Part shown: positions 17,121 to 24,533 of the stretch, piece by piece | How the letters are laid out: the number at the start of each line of letters is the position of its first letter | How positions within the stretch are numbered: the stretch's first letter is position 1 | NCBI GenBank assembly: GCA_910576535.1 | Contig: CAJTKK010000004.1 | Coordinates: forward strand, 124,001 to 188,000 | Direction: 5' to 3' | Length of the DNA: 64,000 nt | From: an uncultured Lachnospiraceae bacterium | Lineage (GTDB): Bacteria > Bacillota > Clostridia > Lachnospirales > Lachnospiraceae | Notes under the pieces: model-generated | Database searches by the model: none | What the model was told of the DNA's origin: nothing | Seen by the model: the letters and a program-made list of their open reading frames with translations, nothing else | Program-made: the position numbers and the translations under genes

Positions 17121-18053
17121 ATGAAGAAAAAAGTCGTAGTGTCTCTGGGACATCAGGCGTTAGGCTATACAACGTTAGAACAGCGGGATGCAGTGCAAAT
17201 TACTGCCAAAGCGCTTGCTGATTTGGCGGAAGCAGGTGATCAGCTTACCATCACGCACAGCAATGGCCCCCAGGTAAGCATGATTCACAAAGCTATGACG
17301 GAACTGCGCCGGGTTTATACCGACTATACCCCAGCTCCTATGTGTGTCTGCTCCGCTATGAGCCAGGGATATGTGGGATATGATATCCAGAACTCCCTGC
17401 GGGCAGAGCTTCTTAGCCGCGGCGTCTCCCGGACGGTCAGTACCGTTCTGACACAGGTTACTGTTGATCCGTACGATGAAGCATTTTATGAACCAACGAA
17501 AATCATCGGACGCTATATGTCAAAAGAAGATGCGGAAGCAGAAATAAAAAAAGGGAATTATGTTGTGGAAGAGCCGGGCAAGGGCTTCCGCCGGGCAATT
17601 GCGGCCCCCCAGCCTATTAAAATTGTAGAAATAGAGGCTATCCGGACGCTTGCTGATGCCGGGCAGATCGTAATTGCCTGCGGCGGCGGCGGCATTCCTG
17701 TTATCGAACAAAATCATGCTTTAAAAGGGGCTTCCGCTGTGATCGAAAAAGATTCCATTGCCGGGAAGCTGGCCGCAGACCTGAAGGCGGATCAGTTAAT
17801 CATATTCACCAGCGTACCTTGCGTCTACAAAAATTTCGGCGCTGATTTCCAGGAAGAGCTTCGTTTCCTGACGACTGCAGAAGCCATAGAATACAAAAAG
17901 AACGGCCAGTTCGGGGAAGGCAATATGCTTCCGAAAATAGAAGCCGCCATCTCTTATCTGGATGCATGTCCGCAAGGCAGCGTATTGATTACATCCCTTG
18001 CGCATGTCAAAGAGGCGTTAAAAGGCAATACAGGAACTGTTATCCGCCCTTAA
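17121..18053 (+). CDS. arcC: Carbamate kinase family protein with altered N-terminal motif
   Basis: Carbamate kinase makes ATP from carbamoyl phosphate at the end of arginine, agmatine or ureide breakdown. The 310-residue protein keeps the amino-acid-kinase fold motifs: HSNGPQV, CSAMSQGYVGYDIQN, IVIACGGGGIPV, the lysine in VIEKDSIAGKLA, and FGEGNMLPKIEAAI. The nucleotide and carbamate loop near the start reads SLGHQALG, where the textbook enzyme has ALGGNALG. I recall some clostridial enzymes with a similar variant, so activity is likely but not certain. No arginine deiminase or transcarbamylase gene is adjacent. The start is uncertain: ATGs at 17085 and 17109 are also in frame, and 17121 is chosen from family alignment. 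Confidence 0.85.
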   Translation: MKKKVVVSLGHQALGYTTLEQRDAVQITAKALADLAEAGDQLTITHSNGPQVSMIHKAMTELRRVYTDYTPAPMCVCSAMSQGYVGYDIQNSLRAELLSRGVSRTVSTVLTQVTVDPYDEAFYEPTKIIGRYMSKEDAEAEIKKGNYVVEEPGKGFRRAIAAPQPIKIVEIEAIRTLADAGQIVIACGGGGIPVIEQNHALKGASAVIEKDSIAGKLAADLKADQLIIFTSVPCVYKNFGADFQEELRFLTTAEAIEYKKNGQFGEGNMLPKIEAAISYLDACPQGSVLITSLAHVKEALKGNTGTVIRP

Positions 18054-18123
18054 GCGCACAAAATGGGAACGCAGCATTCCTCAACACACGCACCGGGGCA
18101 TAGACGGGGCAGCGTTTTTCCGC

Positions 18124-18582
18124 TCAATCCGCCATCCGCCCCGCTGAAAGGGCAACCGCCAATGCGCCTAAAATGATCCCAAAATCCGACAGGTTAAAAA
18201 CAATTCGGGCAAGCCGCTTCCATTTCACATGGAAGCTGAAATAATCCACCACATATTTTCTTTTCAACCTATCATAGGTATTGCTGAACGCGCCTCCAAG
18301 CAACATGGAAAGCCCTGCCTTCAGCATTCTGTTCCCCTGCATTCCCAGGGATAGGGCAAAGACTGCCGCTACCCCTATTGTCAGCAGAACCGATACCGCC
18401 GCTACTGCTGCCTGCCTTTTCTGTCCGGCATTCAGAAATGCCCCTTTATTATGATGCTTTCTCAAGAGAAGAAAGCCATTCAGCTTTTCTTTTTCTTCCC
18501 CTTCCTCCAATGTTCTTTCCATATGGTTTTTTATAAAAAAATCGCCAGCAAAAATCATCGCTATGATTCCAAAATAAATCAT
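18124..18582 (-). CDS. Signal peptidase II (LspA)-like membrane protein
   Basis: LspA cuts prolipoprotein signal peptides in the membrane. The 152-residue product has four hydrophobic segments and both catalytic aspartate motifs: NTYDRLKRKYVVDYF (Asp104, normally NLIDR) and VFNLSDFGI (Asp133, normally FNxAD). It is divergent, with HNKGAF in place of the usual NxGAAF, so it may be a specialised paralogue rather than the housekeeping LspA. GGAGA precedes the ATG at 18582, 31 bases after the stop of the subtilase gene, so the two are probably cotranscribed. Confidence 0.75.
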   Translation of the reverse strand: MIYFGIIAMIFAGDFFIKNHMERTLEEGEEKEKLNGFLLLRKHHNKGAFLNAGQKRQAAVAAVSVLLTIGVAAVFALSLGMQGNRMLKAGLSMLLGGAFSNTYDRLKRKYVVDYFSFHVKWKRLARIVFNLSDFGIILGALAVALSAGRMAD

Positions 18583-18613
18583 TCTGTCTCCGTGCCTTTC
18601 CGGGGCAGCCACG

Positions 18614-20338
18614 CTAACTGCCATTCGCCGTCCCTGCAATGATATCGAAAGCCCTCGATACATTCAGCCTCCCAAAACCCCAGGAACGGCTGGGATAAAT
18701 AATATCCGGGCTGCGCACCGCGCCTCTGATAAAATATGCTTTTACTTCCATGCTCTGGGCCAGCAAATCATTTTTTTCAATAACCGCCCACTGCATAAAT
18801 TGAGCCGCGCCTCCCGCCGTAACCGCAGCGGCCATACAAGAACCGGTACGGCTGCCAAGGATTGTCGATACATTTACCCCCGGAGCCGCAATATCCGGCT
18901 TGATCCCGCCGTCCCTGGCAAACCCCCTGCCCGACTCGATATAAAAACTGTTATTCCCTGCATTATAAGACGAGACTGTAATAACATTTTCTGCAAGGGA
19001 AGGCTCTGTCAGCGTAATATAGGGCGTAGGCTTCAGGAAATACGTTTCCGATTTCAAAAACTGGGTAATTGGCAGCCACATGCTGATAAATCCATAATCC
19101 GCGCCTCTCCTCACCGATATGTCAAACGTCCATACCCCTGCCGTAGGCTGTTCCATGCGGAACACTACTAGCTCATCCCCCCCGCCTTGCTCCACCAATA
19201 TATGATCCACAGAAATTCTCGTTCTTTCATAAATAAAATGAAAATTTCTCGTTTCCCTGCTTCTGAAATCAAAATAAGGGATCACCTCCCCGCCCGGAGA
19301 GCGTATGGATACACTCATGGTATTGGGGACTGCGCCCCAAAGCTCCATAACGAAGCCCGGTTCCTCATCCCCTACCCGCACCTCAGCCGTCTTCGTAACT
19401 TCATCGCTTTCCATTGCAAATACGCTGCCAAAATGATGGGCGGCGTTACCTTCATTCCCGCCGCCCGCCACTACCACCCGGTTCCTTTTTCTTGCTATTC
19501 TGTCCAAATACCTGGCTAAAACTGAATTGCCGGCATGATCCCCCCAGTTTGTACCCATGCCAATGCATATTACTACCGGCCTTTCTCCTACCTTGGTAAA
19601 ACTGTCCAGATATTTCACAGCCATACCGATATCCACATCGGAATAAGCCGGTACCCCATCCGGTATGAAATAAAAATCCTTCAGGTATTGCTTTGCCTCT
19701 TTGCATTTTACCATAACAATATCCGCATCCGGCGCCGCGCCAATAAAATTCAGCCCATACCCCAGACTGCTTCCCGCCGCCACGCTGGCTACGGCCGTCC
19801 CATGGCCGTCCGTGTCTGTGGAAGGAACCACGGAAAAAGGATCCCCGTTCCTCAATGCTTCATTAATCTGTTCATTTGTATACTCTGTTCCATACGAAAA
19901 GCCTTCGGGCGGCGTTCCATCCTGTATTGTCTGATCCCACAAGGACAGTATCCTTGATGTACCGTCCGCTCTTTTAAATACATCCAGGTTGTACCGGATC
20001 CCTGTGTCAATAAATCCTATCACGACCCCTTTCCCTGTCAAGGAAAGCGGCGGATTCTGTATCTGGGAAATTCCCGACCGCATCAGGTTCAAAGGGTCGT
20101 AATCCGCCATAACAGACGGTTCATCCTGCATCAGCCCGTAAAGCTTAGGGAGCGAATTATAGGTATAATCGCTGATACTGATTGCCGCCATGCCCGGCCG
20201 CCGGAAATAAATGACCGCAAACTGATCGTCAATCATCTCCACGCAATAATCCATCCCGTCCAATTCATCACCCATCAAGATATAATCCACCAATGCTTCC
20301 GCATACTCATTTGACAGCGCCTGTTCTCTGCAAGCCAT
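18614..20338 (-). CDS. Subtilase (S8) family protein with catalytic Ser replaced by Cys
   Basis: The 574-residue protein resembles the clostridial Csp-type S8 peptidases: an N-terminal prodomain-like segment of about 95 residues, then the subtilase domain with an inserted beta-rich region. The catalytic Asp (Asp111, VIGFIDTGIR) and His (His179, DTDGHGTAVAS) are intact. At the serine motif the sequence is RTGSCMAAA, so the position of the nucleophile (SGTSMA in subtilisin) is Cys501, codon TGT at 18836-18838. No signal peptide is evident. It lies 36 bases behind the ClpX-like gene and just ahead of the LspA-like gene. It is probably a pseudoprotease or a thiol variant. Confidence 0.88.
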   Translation of the reverse strand: MACREQALSNEYAEALVDYILMGDELDGMDYCVEMIDDQFAVIYFRRPGMAAISISDYTYNSLPKLYGLMQDEPSVMADYDPLNLMRSGISQIQNPPLSLTGKGVVIGFIDTGIRYNLDVFKRADGTSRILSLWDQTIQDGTPPEGFSYGTEYTNEQINEALRNGDPFSVVPSTDTDGHGTAVASVAAGSSLGYGLNFIGAAPDADIVMVKCKEAKQYLKDFYFIPDGVPAYSDVDIGMAVKYLDSFTKVGERPVVICIGMGTNWGDHAGNSVLARYLDRIARKRNRVVVAGGGNEGNAAHHFGSVFAMESDEVTKTAEVRVGDEEPGFVMELWGAVPNTMSVSIRSPGGEVIPYFDFRSRETRNFHFIYERTRISVDHILVEQGGGDELVVFRMEQPTAGVWTFDISVRRGADYGFISMWLPITQFLKSETYFLKPTPYITLTEPSLAENVITVSSYNAGNNSFYIESGRGFARDGGIKPDIAAPGVNVSTILGSRTGSCMAAAVTAGGAAQFMQWAVIEKNDLLAQSMEVKAYFIRGAVRSPDIIYPSRSWGFGRLNVSRAFDIIAGTANGS

Positions 20339-20374
20339 ATATCTACTCTTTACCTTTTTCTGCTATTGTATGAC

Positions 20375-21982
20375 TCATTGCTCAATAATGTTAAGATTAT
20401 CCGGCAATTCCAAGCTATTACTTCTTATATCAATGACCGGCCCGCCTGTGTTTTCGATGTATTCCCTTGTAATTGTCACTTTCCCGATATTGTCGTCTTT
20501 TGGTATTTCATACATAATATCCAGCATGAACTCTTCAATGATAGCCCTCAATGCCCTTGCACCGGTGTCTTTCTCCATTGCTTTTTCCGCAATGGACTCC
20601 AAAGCTCCTTCATCGAATTCCAGCTTAACTTCATCCAACTCCAGCAATTTCTGGTACTGTTTTAAAATCGCGTTTTTAGGCTCCTTTAAAATTTTAACCA
20701 GCATCTCCTTTGTCAGCCCTTCCAAGGCGCAGATGATAGGCATACGCCCTAAAAATTCCGGGATCATGCCAAATTTGCGGATGTCTTCCACCACAACTTT
20801 GCTCAGGATATTTTTGTCTTTATCGTATTTATCTTTTAACTGCGCCCCATAACCAATCGAAGTCCCTTTATTCAGGCGTTGTTTGATGATTTCCTCCAGA
20901 TCCGGGAATGCGCCCCCGCAGATAAAAAGAATATTTTTCGTATTAATCGTTGTCAGGGGAACCATGGCATTCTTGCTGTTTGCCCCTACCGGCACTTCTA
21001 CCTCTGCCCCTTCCAGCAGCTTTAACATTCCTTGCTGTACTGATTCCCCGCTCACATCCCGGGAATTCGTATTCTTTTTCTTGGCAATCTTGTCAATTTC
21101 ATCTATAAATATAATACCCTGTTCCGCTTTTTCCACATCATTTTCCGCGGCCGCCAACAGCTTGGATACTACGCTTTCAATGTCATCCCCTATATATCCC
21201 GCTTCGGTCAGGGAAGTCGCATCCGCAATGGCCAACGGAACATCCAGAAGCCTTGCCAGGGTTTTCACTAAATATGTTTTACCGCTTCCCGTCGGCCCGA
21301 TCATCAGGATATTGGATTTTTCAATTTCAATTTCATCCATCGTCCCCGTTGCCACTCTTTTGTAGTGGTTGTATACAGCCACGGAAATGATTTTTTTCGC
21401 CTTCTCCTGGCCGACTACATAATCGTCCAACTGCGCTTTTATTTTATGAGGGGCAGGGATATTTTTAATATCCAGGACAGGCTTTGCCTTATCCTTTGCC
21501 TTTTTCCTTTTCAGCTTCTGTTTATTTGGTATCCCCCCGTCTCCCTGCAGATCTGCCAGATTCACAAAGCTGATATTAGGAAAGCCTTTCCCTTTTCCCC
21601 ATTGGTCAATTTCCTTATTCCAGTCAGTATTGCCAAGCATCCCCTGGTAATCGAACTGGCTGACGGTATCCATTGTCTTATGCATACAATCGTTACACAC
21701 GGAAATATTGTTAGGCAGCTTAAACATCTTCCCTGTTTTGCTTTCCGGGCGTCGGCATATGAAACAGACGTCTTCATATTCGCTTTCCTTTTCCCCGGAT
21801 ACCTTTCCTCCGCCGTTTTCCTTCTTTTGCGCAGTCATCTTCCGTTCCGATTTATCTTCTTTCTTAATCCCTTCCTCTTCCTCATCGTCCTCATAATCAT
21901 CTTCGTTGATTTCTGTATCCTTCATATCCAGTTCATCGTCACGGATTTCAAAATCATCGTCTTTATTGTCAAAATTGTCCAT
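20375..21982 (-). CDS. ClpX-like AAA+ unfoldase with long acidic N-terminal extension
   Basis: The 535-residue protein has ClpX architecture: a four-cysteine zinc-binding domain (Cys73, 76, 96, 99), Walker A GPTGSGKT (229-236), pore loop GYIG (263-266), Walker B IIFIDEID (290-297) and sensor-2 GARALR (474-479). It differs from standard ClpX of about 420 residues. The first 70 residues are strongly acidic and then lysine-rich, the linker after the zinc domain is about 80 residues long, and the ClpP-docking IGF loop reads SIGYG. It may work with ClpP on special substrates or act alone. It is first in a set with the subtilase and LspA-like genes. Confidence 0.92.
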   Translation of the reverse strand: MDNFDNKDDDFEIRDDELDMKDTEINEDDYEDDEEEEGIKKEDKSERKMTAQKKENGGGKVSGEKESEYEDVCFICRRPESKTGKMFKLPNNISVCNDCMHKTMDTVSQFDYQGMLGNTDWNKEIDQWGKGKGFPNISFVNLADLQGDGGIPNKQKLKRKKAKDKAKPVLDIKNIPAPHKIKAQLDDYVVGQEKAKKIISVAVYNHYKRVATGTMDEIEIEKSNILMIGPTGSGKTYLVKTLARLLDVPLAIADATSLTEAGYIGDDIESVVSKLLAAAENDVEKAEQGIIFIDEIDKIAKKKNTNSRDVSGESVQQGMLKLLEGAEVEVPVGANSKNAMVPLTTINTKNILFICGGAFPDLEEIIKQRLNKGTSIGYGAQLKDKYDKDKNILSKVVVEDIRKFGMIPEFLGRMPIICALEGLTKEMLVKILKEPKNAILKQYQKLLELDEVKLEFDEGALESIAEKAMEKDTGARALRAIIEEFMLDIMYEIPKDDNIGKVTITREYIENTGGPVIDIRSNSLELPDNLNIIEQ

Positions 21983-22072
21983 TTTCTGTCACACCTTTCC
22001 CTTACCCCGCAGGTTCCTTATTTTGTAAATTTCTTATTTTAAATGCATATTGCTCTTTATACTCTGTAATTC

Positions 22073-22101
22073 ATTATAAAGCATGATATATTGATACACA
22101 A
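22073..22101 (-). promoter_or_regulatory. Candidate promoter of the ClpX-like gene
   Basis: On the minus strand TTGTGT (22096-22101), 17 bases, TATAAT (22073-22078). The -10 box is perfect and the -35 box weak. The leader is about 80 bases. Confidence 0.5.
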
Positions 22102-22135
22102 GTGAACATTTTCTAAAGTATTTTCTTCCCGGGGC

Positions 22136-22164
22136 TTGACAAATCAAATGGCGGACTTTATAAT
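22136..22164 (+). promoter_or_regulatory. Perfect-consensus promoter of the tetR/membrane-protein pair
   Basis: TTGACA (22136-22141), 17 bases, TATAAT (22159-22164). The -10 box is embedded in the palindrome at 22160-22180. Confidence 0.85.
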
Positions 22165-22180
22165 GAACATTGTTCATTAT
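22160..22180. promoter_or_regulatory. TetR operator, perfect 10-1-10 palindrome
   Basis: ATAATGAACA and its exact complement TGTTCATTAT flank a single central T. The site covers the -10 box and start point of the tetR gene. Autorepression by the adjacent TetR protein is inferred. Confidence 0.75.
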
Positions 22181-22198
22181 GGATAGGAGGGTGGGCTT

Positions 22199-22759
22199 TT
22201 GAATACTGTAATTACTTCCAAAGAAGCTATTTTAAACGTCAGCAGACAATTAATGCAGGAGCAAGGGTGGGCGGCATTAAATATCAGGAATGTGGCTGCT
22301 GCCTGCGGTGTTTCCGTAGGTTCGATCTATAATTATTTTCATTCCAAATCAGACTTGCTGGCAGAGTCTGTAGAAAGCATATGGCGCGATATCTTCCATT
22401 TCCCAGGCCCTGAGCCTTGTTCCTGTGATTTTCCGGATTACATCCGGTGGATTTTTGACTGCATAAAAGAAGGGGAAAAAAAGTATCCTGGTTTTTTTAC
22501 TTTACATTCCATGAGTTTTCTGGAAGAAGACAAGAAAAATGGCAAACGTCTGATGGAACAGTCATGGGAACATATCAAAAAAACCCTCTATACCATTTTA
22601 ATGAATGATAAAAATATCCGCCAAGAAGCTTTTAATGAGAGATTGAACCCGCAAAATTTTATAGATATTATCTTTTCATTGATTCTTTCCGCTTTGATCC
22701 GGCAAAATTATGACGACAGCGCAATTCTTGAAATCATAAAACGATGTATTTATTTATAG
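22199..22759 (+). CDS. TetR/AcrR-family transcriptional repressor (TTG start)
   Basis: The 186-residue protein has the TetR helix-turn-helix near residues 8-50 (ILNVSRQLMQEQGWAALNIR, then CGVSVGSIYNYFHSKSDLLA). The C-terminal helical domain would sense an unknown ligand. The start is a TTG at 22199 with AGGAGG 8 bases upstream; there is no nearby in-frame ATG. It is controlled by a perfect promoter with a palindromic operator and is followed 13 bases later by a membrane-protein gene that is its likely target. Confidence 0.92.
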   Translation: MNTVITSKEAILNVSRQLMQEQGWAALNIRNVAAACGVSVGSIYNYFHSKSDLLAESVESIWRDIFHFPGPEPCSCDFPDYIRWIFDCIKEGEKKYPGFFTLHSMSFLEEDKKNGKRLMEQSWEHIKKTLYTILMNDKNIRQEAFNERLNPQNFIDIIFSLILSALIRQNYDDSAILEIIKRCIYL

Positions 22760-22772
22760 AAAGGAAAAAAAT

Positions 22773-23450
22773 ATGCAGGCTATTGTAGAAACTCTATTCG
22801 ATGCAATCTATTTAATTACTGTAATTACCCTCGGCATTCTCATGATTGCCAGAAGCCACGGGAACAGGCAATACCGTTTATTCGGCATTATGGCCATCGT
22901 TCTCGGCCTTGGCGACTCTTTTCACCTAATCCCCCGCGCTATTGCATTATGCACTTCCGGGTTAGAACATTTCACCGTTGCCCTTGGGATAGGAAAACTC
23001 ATTACCTCTATTACTATGACTATTTTTTACATTCTTTTATACCATGTATGGAGAACCCGTTATCGCATAAATGGGAACCGTCAGACAACAGCCATCGTAT
23101 ATCTGTTGTCCTTGTTCCGCATCCTATTATGCTTATGCCCGCAAAACCAATGGCTAAGCACAACCCCGCCGCTGCAATGGGGAATTTACCGCAATATCCC
23201 TTTCGCGCTGTTAGGTTTAATGATTATTATATTATTTTTCCGGGAAGCAAAAGAACACAACGACACTGCATTCCGCTGGATGTGGCTGACGATCGTCCTC
23301 AGTTTTGGCTTTTATATCCCTGTCGTACTCTGGGCCGAAACATTTCCTATGATCGGTATGCTAATGATACCTAAAACATGCGCTTATGTATGGACAGTAG
23401 TCATCGGCTACCGGGCAATGCGACTTGAAGCATTCCGGAAAGTCTCTTAA
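22773..23450 (+). CDS. Polytopic membrane protein of unknown function
   Basis: I do not recognise the family. The 225-residue product has about seven hydrophobic segments with short loops (YLITVITLGILMIA, IMAIVLGLGDSFHLI, FALLGLMIIILFF, LSFGFYIPVVLWAE). Motif-like polar residues inside the membrane include GDSFHLIPR. It is translated right after the TetR gene, so it is likely induced by the TetR ligand and may transport or detoxify it. Confidence 0.8.
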   Translation: MQAIVETLFDAIYLITVITLGILMIARSHGNRQYRLFGIMAIVLGLGDSFHLIPRAIALCTSGLEHFTVALGIGKLITSITMTIFYILLYHVWRTRYRINGNRQTTAIVYLLSLFRILLCLCPQNQWLSTTPPLQWGIYRNIPFALLGLMIIILFFREAKEHNDTAFRWMWLTIVLSFGFYIPVVLWAETFPMIGMLMIPKTCAYVWTVVIGYRAMRLEAFRKVS

Positions 23451-23651
23451 AACAGGCATCTTATGCAAAGAAAGTATGCCAAAATCAACTTAAATGCCCA
23501 TAGTTCATAAAGAAGCAAAAGAAAACATATGACACAAGGCAGTATTGCCCCATATGCCGTAAGCCCAAAAGAATGGTTCATAAAAATATGCGCGGAAAGA
23601 AAATTCTACCGCTGTTCTACTTGTAATATGCACTATTCTCCTACTGTTCGA

Positions 23652-23680
23652 TTGCCAGATAGCATATTCCAAGTTAGAAT
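23652..23680 (+). promoter_or_regulatory. Candidate promoter of the XRE membrane regulator
   Basis: TTGCCA (23652-23657), 17 bases, TAGAAT (23675-23680). It would give a very short leader in front of GGAGGTGAT. I see no gene or clear structure in 23451-23650. Confidence 0.5.
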
Positions 23681-23699
23681 GTCTATGGAGGTGATAGAT

Positions 23700-24458
23700 G
23701 TGTTTGAAATTGACAAGCAGAAATTCGGCGCGTTTGTAGCAAAGCTCCGCCAGGAAAAAGGTTATACGCAAAAAGAACTTGCAAGCCGGTTATTCCTATC
23801 AGATAAAGCCATTAGTAAATGGGAAACCGGTGCAAGCATACCAGATACAGCATTACTAATCCCCCTTGCCAATTTATTAGGCATTTCTGTCACAGAACTT
23901 CTGATGAGCGAAAGAATGGAAAATGGCGGAACAATGACAAATGACGCAGTTGAAAATATTGTTAAAACGGCAATTACTTATGCTGATGAAAGCCCCGAAA
24001 GAGCATATCATAGAAAAACCCGCTGGTTCGCTTTTTATGGGCTATCCCTTTTGGCAGGCGGCATTGGCATGTTCCTAAACGATATGACAAAACAGCCATT
24101 TATGGAAACGTTGTCCACAATCATGGTTTTATGTGCTATCTTTGGAGCATATTTCTGTTTCTTCGTTAAGACAAAGCTGCCGGCATTCTATGATGAAAAC
24201 AATGTAAGTATATTCTACGATGGGGTCTTCCGCATGCATGTACCGGGAGTAAAGTTTAACAACAACAATTGGCCGCATATTATCCGGGCGGTTCGGATTT
24301 TTGTATGCGGTTCCATGATAGTCTTCCCAGCGCTTGCTTTTATGATAGGCAAAATCGGAGCAGAAGTTTGGAGTAATGCCGGAAATTATTTGCTGTTAGC
24401 CAGTTTCTTTTGCGGTCTTTTCATTCCGGTATATGTGGCCGGAAAAAAATATGAATAG
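23700..24458 (+). CDS. XRE-family regulator with membrane domain
   Basis: The 252-residue protein has an N-terminal XRE helix-turn-helix (residues about 8-62: FVAKLRQEKGYTQKELASRL, then SDKAISKWETGASIPD). A linker follows, then about four transmembrane helices in the C-terminal 130 residues. Such membrane-tethered XRE proteins are common in Firmicutes, often sensing envelope signals; the ligand is unknown. The GTG at 23700 is chosen because GGAGGTGAT sits upstream; the frame stays open upstream to 23529 but that part has no ribosome site. Confidence 0.85.
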   Translation: MFEIDKQKFGAFVAKLRQEKGYTQKELASRLFLSDKAISKWETGASIPDTALLIPLANLLGISVTELLMSERMENGGTMTNDAVENIVKTAITYADESPERAYHRKTRWFAFYGLSLLAGGIGMFLNDMTKQPFMETLSTIMVLCAIFGAYFCFFVKTKLPAFYDENNVSIFYDGVFRMHVPGVKFNNNNWPHIIRAVRIFVCGSMIVFPALAFMIGKIGAEVWSNAGNYLLLASFFCGLFIPVYVAGKKYE

Positions 24459-24469
24459 CAAAATGTTTT

Positions 24470-24501
24470 ACGCGGAGCCATGATAACCCATGGTTCCGCG
24501 T
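24470..24501. terminator. Bidirectional terminator between convergent XRE and htrA genes
   Basis: A 13-bp stem (ACGCGGAGCCATG with CATGGTTCCGCGT, one G-U pair) has a 6-base loop. On the minus strand it is followed by a T-rich stretch (TAAAACATTTT). It lies exactly between two converging genes. Confidence 0.75.
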
Positions 24502-24533
24502 ATTTCTTCCCGATGCTTCTATCCTGTTTTCCT

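Noticed and set aside
16991..17221. Plus-strand open frame ahead of carbamate kinase
   Set aside because: It begins inside the -10/-35 spacer of the likely promoter and overlaps the kinase start in another frame.
23505..23771. Minus-strand open frame upstream of the XRE gene
   Set aside because: It overlaps the XRE promoter and helix-turn-helix, has no ribosome site and no recognisable motif.
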